Source: JADJPO01 sp046330955
GTDB lineage: Bacteria; Actinomycetota; Actinomycetes; Actinomycetales; Kineosporiaceae
Direction of reading: 5' to 3'
Length of the DNA: 64,000 bases
Assembly (NCBI GenBank): GCA_046330955.1
Contig: JAXLRT010000011.1
Span: 96,361 to 160,360 of the forward strand
Below the pieces are notes generated by a model. That model was not told where the DNA came from, did no database searches, and saw only the letters and a program-made list of their open reading frames with translations. Positions 48,865-55,820 of this stretch are shown in pieces. The translations under genes and the position numbers were made by a program. Position 1 is the first letter of the stretch. Each line of letters opens with the position of its first letter.

Positions 48865-50388
48865 TCACCCCAGGCTGGTCGCCGTCGGCTGGACGGCGGC
48901 CACTGCCGTGCGAGGACTCATCAGAGGTGCGCTCGCGATATCACGATCGGCCCTCGCCGCCCGGGCTCGCCGCACGGCATCCCGCGCACCAGGCCCGAGC
49001 ACCCGCCACACGAGCCGGGGGGCGAGCAGGCTGGGTGGCTCGGCCAGCAGGTTGAGCACCCGCCCGAACGCCGTGGTGACGACCGCGTCCTCGGTGGCGA
49101 CCTCCAGCAACCGGTCCAGGTACCGGTCGATGAGCCGTTCGGGCAGCGGCTTGGCCGGCTGCCCCGGGAAGCGCCGGTCGGAGCCGGTGGCGAGCGCCCA
49201 CGGGGTGGCGACCACCCGGGCGAAGGCCTTGGCCGAGCGCGCGGCCAGATCGTCGAAACCGTTGGACTGCACGAGGTCTCGCAGCTCGAGGGCCTGCTGG
49301 GCGGCCGAGCTCATGCCCTGGCCGTAGATCGGGTTGAACGAGCAGACGGCATCTCCGATCACCACCAGGCCGCCCAGGCGCCGGTCCAGCTTCTCCCAGT
49401 GACGCCACCGGCTGGCCGGGTAGGTGAAGCGCACCGCCTCGCCGAGCGGTTCACAGCGCGCGGCGATGTCGGCGATGCCCTGGGTCGGCAGGCTCCGGGC
49501 GAAGGCGCGGAAGCCGTCGAGGTCGGCCGGCGGTTCCCCGGCGAACTGCTCGGCGAGGGTGATCGTCCAGCGATCGCCCTCCTGGCGCAGCGCCACCCCG
49601 GCCCGCCCGGAGTTCGGGCGGGTGCCCACGATGTCGGCGTCCACGTCGTCCAGGACGCCGGGACGGTCGCGGAACAGCCGGGTGACGTAGCGGATCTGGG
49701 CCTCCACCACCGTCTCCTGCGGTGACGGGTATCCCAGGTCGGCCAGCCAGCGTGGCGCTCGCGAGCCCCGACCGGTCGCGTCGACGACGAGGTCGGCGGC
49801 CACCTCACTCGTCGTCGCAACCGGAACGCCGTCCGGCGGCAGTGCGTCGGCGAGCGAACGCGAGTGAGCCGCCACGACAACGGCCGTCACGCGGGCGCCG
49901 TCCGGATCGGTGCGCAGCCCCACGATGTCGTGCTCCCCGAGCAGCCTCACGCGGGGCAGGGCGGAGACGCGCCGGCGCACCTCGGACTCCACCAGGGTGC
50001 GCGAGGCGAGCAGCCCGACCATCCCGGACGGATTGCGCGACAGGATGTTGCCCGCCATCAGCCACCGACTGCGGGCCATGACGTCCGCCCGCAGCGCTCC
50101 TCGGGTGACCAGCTCGGTCGTGATGCCAGGTAGCAGCGACTCGAGGGCCTCCGCCCCCCGCACCAGCAGGCCGTGCGTGTGACGTGCCTGCGCGACGCCC
50201 CGCCGCGGTGCGGTGAGCTCGACGTCGAGTGGGTCGCGGTCGATGACGACGACCTCGTCGACGTGATCGGCGAGCACTCGCGCGGCCAGCAGGCCGGCGA
50301 GACTTCCGCCCAGGACGACGGCGCGACGCGGCGTCCGGTGCGCCTGGTGCGGGGTGCCGACCGACTGGGACAGCAGATGTGAGCGCAT
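48865..50388 (-). CDS. FAD-dependent monooxygenase-like oxidoreductase
   Basis: A 507-residue flavoprotein of the PHBH/geranylgeranyl reductase-like class. The dinucleotide-binding fold is AVVLGGSLAGLLAARVLADHVDEVVVIDRD (about 23-52). The second FAD motif is GGLVVIGDAVCSFNPIYGQGMSSA, and LVVDATGRGSRAPRWL is the middle GD-type segment. It probably oxygenates or oxidises a small hydrophobic molecule. The start is ATG 50388. It is divergent from a SnoaL-like gene, an ECF sigma gene and a maleylpyruvate-isomerase-fold gene, an assembly recalling ECF-linked oxidoreductase loci. Confidence 0.85.
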   Translation of the reverse strand: MRSHLLSQSVGTPHQAHRTPRRAVVLGGSLAGLLAARVLADHVDEVVVIDRDPLDVELTAPRRGVAQARHTHGLLVRGAEALESLLPGITTELVTRGALRADVMARSRWLMAGNILSRNPSGMVGLLASRTLVESEVRRRVSALPRVRLLGEHDIVGLRTDPDGARVTAVVVAAHSRSLADALPPDGVPVATTSEVAADLVVDATGRGSRAPRWLADLGYPSPQETVVEAQIRYVTRLFRDRPGVLDDVDADIVGTRPNSGRAGVALRQEGDRWTITLAEQFAGEPPADLDGFRAFARSLPTQGIADIAARCEPLGEAVRFTYPASRWRHWEKLDRRLGGLVVIGDAVCSFNPIYGQGMSSAAQQALELRDLVQSNGFDDLAARSAKAFARVVATPWALATGSDRRFPGQPAKPLPERLIDRYLDRLLEVATEDAVVTTAFGRVLNLLAEPPSLLAPRLVWRVLGPGARDAVRRARAARADRDIASAPLMSPRTAVAAVQPTATSLG

Positions 50389-50547
50389 GGGATCTCCTCT
50401 GGCCGTGAGGATCCGGGGAGCCGATCGCGACCCGGACTCCTGTCGGATCGGGTACGGCGCCGAGGCCGGCGGTGGATGACGTCATCCGGACCGCGGGTCG
50501 GTGACGTACCCGGGATGACAGCCGAGTGCCGACGAGAGGTGAGAGCC

Positions 50548-51027
50548 ATGGACGCGCCGACGATGCAGCCCGTACAGCAGCAGACTGCACCGCAGAACCC
50601 GTTGCCGCCGAATGCGATGCGCGAGATCGGATTGACCGCGATAGCGGCCTTCAACGACCCGCAACGCCGTGCCGACTACTTCGACATCCTCTACGACGAC
50701 GACATCGTGCTGCACGGCTACACCCCCCAACCGATCGTGGGCAAGGCCGCCGTGCGGGGGTTCTACGACCAGATGTTCGACGCCTTCCCCGATGCTCACG
50801 TCGCCACCGAGGCGATGTACGTCGCCGGGGATCACCTCAGCTGGCGGTTCCGGTTCGCCGGGACGCATCGCGGTGACTTCCTCGGCGTGCCCGGCACGGG
50901 CGCGACGTTCGACATCCCGGGAATCACCGTGCTGCGGTTCGGCGAGGCACGGTGCGTCGAACGCTGGTCGGTGGCCGACTTCCTCGGCCTGCTGATGCAG
51001 GTGGGGGCCAGGGTCGCGGTGGGGTGA
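50548..51027 (+). CDS. SnoaL-like ester cyclase family protein
   Basis: A 159-residue cone-shaped alpha+beta barrel protein. ADYFDILYDDDIVLHGYTPQPIVGKAAVRGFYDQMFDAFPDAHVATEAMYVAGDHLSWRFRFAGTHRGDFLG is the SnoaL/NTF2-like ester-cyclase pattern, ending VERWSVADFLGLLMQVG. It may isomerise, hydrate or simply bind a small molecule. Start ATG 50548 has GAGAGGTGAG upstream. Its TGA overlaps the ATG of the sigma-factor gene (TGATG), so expression is coupled. Confidence 0.82.
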   Translation: MDAPTMQPVQQQTAPQNPLPPNAMREIGLTAIAAFNDPQRRADYFDILYDDDIVLHGYTPQPIVGKAAVRGFYDQMFDAFPDAHVATEAMYVAGDHLSWRFRFAGTHRGDFLGVPGTGATFDIPGITVLRFGEARCVERWSVADFLGLLMQVGARVAVG

Positions 51028-51710
51028 TGACCGCTGCGGTCGACCTGCTCGAGGTTCTCGAGGACGACGTCCACGCACTGCCCGGGGCCGGGGATCGTCG
51101 GGCAACCGGGGCATTGCCCCGGCGATCCCCCGGTCCTACCGTCGTGAGGGTGGAGGCCGGCGACGCGCTGCTCGTCGATCGCCTCGCCGCCGGCGACGAC
51201 CTCGCGCTGGCCGAGGCGTTCGACGCCTGCGCGGCGTCCGTGTTCGCCGTGGCCGTTCGCGTCCTGGGCGATGCGAGCGCCGCGCAGGACGTCGTCCAAG
51301 AGGTGTTCGTGCAGCTGTGGACGAACCCACACCGGTACGACCCGCACGCCGCGCCGTTGCGCACCTATCTGATGGTGTTGGCTCGCTGCCGGGCCATCGA
51401 CGCCGTGCGCACCGACACGCGCCGGCTCGCGCGCCAGGAACGCCACCACCGGCTGACGGCCGATCCGGCACCCCCCTCGCCCGACGAGGAAGTGGCCGCG
51501 CGGGAGGCGGCTCGGCTGGTCCGCGAGGCCGTCGGCCGGCTGCCGGACGATCAGCGACAGCTGGTCGAACTGGCCTACTTCCACGGTGCGTCCTACCGCG
51601 AGGCGGCGACGGCCCTCGGCGTGCCGGAGGGCACGGCCAAGTCCCGGCTGCGGGCCGCCCTCGCCCGGTTGGAAACCGTTCTCGACCACACCCTGCTGGA
51701 GTCCTCATGA
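51027..51710 (+). CDS. ECF-type RNA polymerase sigma factor
   Basis: A protein of up to 227 residues. Region 2 is LAEAFDACAASVFAVAVRVLGDASAAQDVVQEVFVQLWTNP and region 4 is LPDDQRQLVELAYFHGASYREAATALGVPEGTAKSRLRAALARLE. There is no fused SnoaL domain, unlike the ECF41 group, but a free SnoaL protein is encoded just upstream. ATG 51027 overlaps the previous stop. GTG 51150 gives a more usual length (about 186 residues), because the first 40 residues look unstructured. The 3' end overlaps the next gene (ATGA), whose product may act as its anti-sigma-like partner. Confidence 0.85.
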   Translation: MTAAVDLLEVLEDDVHALPGAGDRRATGALPRRSPGPTVVRVEAGDALLVDRLAAGDDLALAEAFDACAASVFAVAVRVLGDASAAQDVVQEVFVQLWTNPHRYDPHAAPLRTYLMVLARCRAIDAVRTDTRRLARQERHHRLTADPAPPSPDEEVAAREAARLVREAVGRLPDDQRQLVELAYFHGASYREAATALGVPEGTAKSRLRAALARLETVLDHTLLESS

Positions 51711-52564
51711 GCACCCCGACCGGACCGTCGCTCGAGGGCCTGCGCGAGCGGGTGCTCGAACGCTCGCTCGGCCTGCGGCCGGCCGGGCGCGCCACCCCCG
51801 AGCCAGACCCGATCTCGGCGGTGGAGGCCGTGCGTCGCACGGGTGAGTCACTGGCCGAGCTGCTCGACGGCCTGGACGACGCGCAGTGGCGCCGTCCGGT
51901 GCTGCGCGGCCTCGACGTCCAGGGGTTGATCGGCCACCTGATCGGCGTCGAGCAGCACGTCGAGCAGGCGGTTGCGGGTGATGAGTCGGTCGCCCGAGCC
52001 GACCATGTGGCCTCGACCCAGGCCTCGGCTCTCGCGCAGCGGCGCCGGCCGCCGTCGGCCACACGCGAGGCCTGGGTGTCCGCCGTTGCGCGCGCCGTCG
52101 CGGCCCTCGCCTCACGCGACGGCAAGGACCTGGTCGCGCTGTACGGGACCCGGCTGCCGATCGCGGGGGTGTGTATCGCCCGGGCCTTCGAGTTGTGGAC
52201 CCACGAGAACGACATCCGTCAGGCGCTCGGCCTGCCGGCTTCCACCCCGGATGCCGCCACGCTGACCCTGATGACCCGGCTGGCCACCGACCTGCTGCCC
52301 CGAGCCACCGTTGCACGAGACCTGGCCCCGGACCTCACCCTGCGCCTGGTGCTCACCGGACCCGGCGGCGGAACCTGGCAGCTGACCCTGGGCGCCGTCG
52401 GCTCCCCCGAGCCGGCGAGGGTGGGCATCGTCGCGGACGCCGTGGCGTTCTGCCGGCTGGTGGCCAACCGCGTCACGCCCGGCGACCTCGACGCGCACAT
52501 CACCGGCGATCCGCACCTGGCCGAGGCTGTCCTGCAGGCTGCCACGACGCTGGCTCTCGACTGA
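51707..52564 (+). CDS. Maleylpyruvate-isomerase-fold (mycothiol-dependent type) protein
   Basis: A 285-residue protein with an N-terminal DinB-like MDMPI domain and a C-terminal SCP2-like domain (about 190-285). Candidate zinc ligands are H77 (VQGLIGHLIGVEQH) and E162/H166 in FELWTHENDI, the E-x3-H arrangement of mycothiol-dependent maleylpyruvate isomerase. Members bound to sigma-factor genes often serve as zinc-dependent anti-sigma-like partners, and tight translational coupling to the ECF gene points this way. An enzymatic mycothiol reaction is the alternative. It starts at ATG 51707. Confidence 0.82.
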   Translation: MSTPTGPSLEGLRERVLERSLGLRPAGRATPEPDPISAVEAVRRTGESLAELLDGLDDAQWRRPVLRGLDVQGLIGHLIGVEQHVEQAVAGDESVARADHVASTQASALAQRRRPPSATREAWVSAVARAVAALASRDGKDLVALYGTRLPIAGVCIARAFELWTHENDIRQALGLPASTPDAATLTLMTRLATDLLPRATVARDLAPDLTLRLVLTGPGGGTWQLTLGAVGSPEPARVGIVADAVAFCRLVANRVTPGDLDAHITGDPHLAEAVLQAATTLALD

Positions 52565-52574
52565 CGAAACGCGT

Positions 52575-53762
52575 TCAGGCCCTGGGCTTCTCGGGCCTTG
52601 CGAGCAGTTTCATGGCCACCAGCACCACCGTGATCGCCGCACCGACCACCATGGCGAGGCCCGGACCCCGGACGTCGACCAACACCCCCGCCGAGGCCGT
52701 ACCCGCGGCCGCCCCGACGTTGAACGCCGAGGTGACCCACGAGGTGGACTCGGCGCTGGCGACCTCGGTGGCCGCATCGGCCACCAGGTAACTGGCCACC
52801 AGCGCCGGCGCGACGAACAACCCGGCGGCGGCGACCAGCACCAGCAGCAGTACCGGCCGGCCACTCGCCCACCCCGAGGCCGCCACCGCAGCACTGCCGG
52901 CCAGCACGCAGGCCACCGCCTGATGGCTCGCGGCACCCGGCCAGGTGCGCCGCCCGTAGAGCAGGCCACCGACGATGCTGCCGGCCGAGAGCAGCGCCGC
53001 CGGCAGACCGGCGAGGCCGGCGTCCATCCGGTGCAAGACGGTGGCGATGGCGGCGAGCTCGAATCCGGCCAGCAGGTAGCCGATCGCCAGGGCGGGCAGC
53101 AACCGCACCAGGAAGCGGGCCGAACGCCATCGCACGACGCGCCGTCCGATCGCTGCCGTCGCGCCGAGCGAGGTGGCGCGCGCGAGGAGGCCGGCCAGGC
53201 CGAGATTCGCCAGCACGAGCAAACTCACCGACACACCCAGGACGGCGCGTGCCTCGAACCGTGCGATCGCGCCCCCGGCGAGCAGCGGCCCGAGGACGAA
53301 CAGCACCTCTTCGGCAACCGAGTCGAGCGAGAAGGCTTGCTGGAGTTGGGTTTCGCCGGCGGTCAGGTCACGCCAGGTGGACCTCATGACCGGCCCGGTG
53401 GGTGGGGCGAGACCGCCGGCGAGCAGGCCCGTGGCGATCAGGACGGGCAGCGTCGAGGTGGCGAGCACAGCCATCGCCAGCAGGCCGAGGCCGTTGAGCA
53501 CCGACAGGACGACGAGGGCGCGGCCGTGCCCGTGATGGTCGGCGGCCCGAGCCCGCAGCGGCCCGAGCAGCCCGGCGGTCAGGCCGTAGGCCGCGGTCGC
53601 CGCCCCGGCTTCGGCATAGGAGTGCCGCTGGGTGGCGAACAGCAACAGCAGGGCGAGCGGGATGACACCGAATTGCAGCCGGGCCAGGGCGGCCCAGGCG
53701 AACAGCGGCGTGACGTGGGGGGTTTTGAGCAGCGTGAGATAGCCGCCGGGGGCGGAGTTCAT
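52575..53762 (-). CDS. MFS transporter
   Basis: A 395-residue membrane protein with about 12 TM helices, very rich in Ala, Leu and Gly. The inter-helix motif TAGLLGPLRARAADHHGHGRALV after TM2 is a variant of the MFS A-motif, and GLLAGGLAPPTGPVMRSTW follows in TM4/5. The substrate is unknown; relatives are drug or sugar exporters. Start ATG 53762 has AGGAAGG at ideal distance. It is divergent from the Xre-cupin regulator across a 159-base gap with direct repeats. Confidence 0.85.
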   Translation of the reverse strand: MNSAPGGYLTLLKTPHVTPLFAWAALARLQFGVIPLALLLLFATQRHSYAEAGAATAAYGLTAGLLGPLRARAADHHGHGRALVVLSVLNGLGLLAMAVLATSTLPVLIATGLLAGGLAPPTGPVMRSTWRDLTAGETQLQQAFSLDSVAEEVLFVLGPLLAGGAIARFEARAVLGVSVSLLVLANLGLAGLLARATSLGATAAIGRRVVRWRSARFLVRLLPALAIGYLLAGFELAAIATVLHRMDAGLAGLPAALLSAGSIVGGLLYGRRTWPGAASHQAVACVLAGSAAVAASGWASGRPVLLLVLVAAAGLFVAPALVASYLVADAATEVASAESTSWVTSAFNVGAAAGTASAGVLVDVRGPGLAMVVGAAITVVLVAMKLLARPEKPRA

Positions 53763-53893
53763 CAGGGACCTTCCTGCACGGGGGCATGACGACAACGGCA
53801 GCGGGCTGCGGCGCCCGCGCAGGGTGACGTCACGGAGGGGTGCAGGTCATGCGCTCAGCCTACCGTCGGGTTGGAGCGCCCTCCGCATCGCAA

Positions 53894-53920
53894 TGCACTC
53901 ATGATGCACTATCGTGCACT
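53894..53920. promoter_or_regulatory. Three helically phased TGCACT repeats
   Basis: TGCACT occurs at 53894, 53905 and 53915, spaced 11 and 10 bases, so all three face the same side of the helix. The last copy ends one base before the Xre-cupin start codon. This is a likely operator for that regulator; there is no separate Shine-Dalgarno sequence, so the transcript may be nearly leaderless. Confidence 0.6.
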
Positions 53921-53921
53921 C

Positions 53922-54521
53922 ATGGATCGGAGTTCAGCCGAGCTGGCGGCAGCCATCGGCGCCCGAGTGCGCCAGGGCCGTCAGGCCCGGCACTGGACAT
54001 TGGATCAACTGGCGGAGGCCGCGGGGGTGAGCCGTCGTCTGGTGGTCAACGTCGAGCAGGGGGCCACCAACCCCGGGGTCGGCACCCTGCTGCGGATCAG
54101 TGACGCCTTGGGGATCGGCCTTCCGGCCCTGGTGGAGCCGCCGCACCCCACGGTGGTCAAGGTGACCCGTCGCGGCGAGGGCGCCGTCCTGTGGGACAGC
54201 CCCTCCGGCGGTCGCGGGGTGCTGGTGGCGGGGACCGAGCCGCCGCACGTGGTGGAGTTGTGGGACTGGACCCTGGCCCCGGCCGATCGGCACGAGACCG
54301 AGCCTCACGCGTCGGGGACCCGAGAGCTGCTGCAGGTGCTGCACGGGACGCTGGTGCTCGAGGTCGCGGGCCAGGTGGTCACTCTCGAGGTCGGTGACGC
54401 CATGACGTTTCCCGGCGACGTGGCGCACTCGTACCTCAATTCGGGCGCCGAACCGGCCAGGTTCTCGATGGTGGTCTTCGAACCGGGCGTGGGGTCGGCG
54501 TCTCGACCGGAGCAGCCATGA
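53922..54521 (+). CDS. Xre-family regulator with C-terminal cupin domain
   Basis: A 199-residue regulator. The HTH covers about residues 9-65 (IGARVRQGRQARHWTLDQLAEAAGVSRRLVVNVEQGATNPGVGTLLRISDALGI). The cupin (about 85-190) contains ELLQVLHGTLVLEVAGQVVTLEVGDAMTFPGDVAHSYLN, which should bind a small ligand. Such proteins often control export or catabolism genes. Its TGA overlaps the ATG of the EamA exporter gene, so that exporter is its likely target. The start ATG 53922 lies directly after three TGCACT repeats. Confidence 0.87.
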   Translation: MDRSSAELAAAIGARVRQGRQARHWTLDQLAEAAGVSRRLVVNVEQGATNPGVGTLLRISDALGIGLPALVEPPHPTVVKVTRRGEGAVLWDSPSGGRGVLVAGTEPPHVVELWDWTLAPADRHETEPHASGTRELLQVLHGTLVLEVAGQVVTLEVGDAMTFPGDVAHSYLNSGAEPARFSMVVFEPGVGSASRPEQP

Positions 54522-55370
54522 CCGACGTCGCCGCCGGCGCCGTCCCGGCCCCGCGGGTACCGCCCTGGGGGCTGGCCGTGGCCGCGATGGCCTCGGTGCA
54601 GCTGGGCTCCGCACTGTCGATGGGACTCGTCTCGACCGTGGGTCCGGCGGGCACCGCCTGGTTGCGGCTGAGCGCCGGCGCAGTGATCTTCATCGTCCTG
54701 GCGCGTCCGTCGCTGCGAGCGATCCGGCTTCGCGACGTCCCCGCTGCTCGGCCTCGGGGTGACCACGGGGTTGATGACCATCGTGTTCCTCGCCGCGATC
54801 GAGCGCCTCCCGCTGGGGACGGCCGTCGCCATCGAGTTCCTCGGACCGCTCACGGTGGCCGCGGTGCGCAGTCACAGTTCCCGAGCCCTCACCTGGCCCG
54901 CCGCCGCGATGGTCGGGGTGGTGCTGCTCTGCCAACCCTGGCGCGGGGACATCCAGCTCGCAGGGATCGGCTTCGCCGCGCTCTCGGCGGTGGGCTGGGC
55001 CACGTACATCCTGTTGACCCAGCACGTCGGTGATCGCTTCAGCGGCGTCACCGGGCTCGCGCTCACCGTGCCCCTCGGCGCCATCACCGCCGCCTGCTTC
55101 GGGCTACCGGGTGTCATGGGCCACTTCTCGCCCGAACTCCTCGCGGTCGCGGCCGGCCTCGCCGTCCTGCTCCCCGTGCTGCCCTACGCATTCGAGATGC
55201 TCGCCCTACGGCGCATGACCCCGACCGCCTTCGGCACCCTGATGGCCCTCGAGCCAGGGTTCGGCGTCCTGCTCGGGTTGATCGTGCTGCACCAGAAGCC
55301 GTCGGCCGGTCAGGTCGTCGGCATCCTGCTCGTCGTCCTGGCCGGCGCGGGAGCGCAACGCCGAACCTGA
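54518..55370 (+). pseudogene. EamA/RhtA-type exporter gene with +1 frameshift
   Basis: Two partial frames together form one EamA (DMT) exporter of about 283 residues. The first (from 54518) gives PPWGLAVAAMASVQLGSALSMGLVSTVGPAGTAWLRLSAGAVIFIVLARPSLRAIRLRDVP; the second continues LLGLGVTTGLMTIVFLAAIERLPLGTAVAIEFLGPLTVA to TAFGTLMALEPGFGVLLGLIVLHQKPS. Removing one C from the CCCC run at 54739-54742 joins them exactly. Either the gene is inactivated in this strain or the base is a sequencing error. Relatives export threonine/homoserine. It is coupled to the Xre-cupin regulator. Confidence 0.85.
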
Positions 55371-55820
55371 GCAACGGCACCGCCCTGATCATTGCCCCGT
55401 TCGGCAGGACGTCGGCGACGACACGGGCGAAAAGATCGGCAGGGCACGCAGTACGTCCGGAGGCTGCCGCCCGCTGCGCCACGCTGCTCTACCCCACGAC
55501 AACAGCAACAAGATCTCGAGCTCCCGTTCACAGGTCCGCCCGCCAGCACCGTGACTGCCTCGGCCCGCCGATCACCCTCAGGGGGCGGAACCTGCCCATT
55601 CGGAGGCGGCAATGCACCCGCTCAACCTGATCATCAAGGGGAGATGGCCACGGGACACGCCGTCTCATCCACCTGATCACCGCCGGAGGGCGGCTCACAC
55701 CCACTTGCCAGGGGCATTCAGCCCCTCCAGTGTGATCATGGACGCGAGATGTCGGGTTCGTGAGACAACACAGCGCCGCCCGCCCCGAGTCCGGGACGGG
55801 CGGCGTCTGGTCAGCTCACC
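55371..55820. other. 450-base intergenic region between convergent genes
   Basis: The region lies between the EamA exporter and nrdJ. Besides the terminator at 55774-55805 it has a smaller hairpin, AGGGGC-ATTCA-GCCCCT (55710-55726). Short open frames are present on both strands, but none has a recognisable domain or ribosome binding site. Confidence 0.55.
55774..55805 (-). terminator. Terminator hairpin after nrdJ
   Basis: CGCCGCCCG (55774-55782) pairs with CGGGCGGCG (55797-55805), with further pairing of CCCCG/CGGGA inside. It begins 16 bases after the nrdJ stop. On the minus strand it is followed by the T-rich CTGTGTTGTCTC. Confidence 0.75.
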
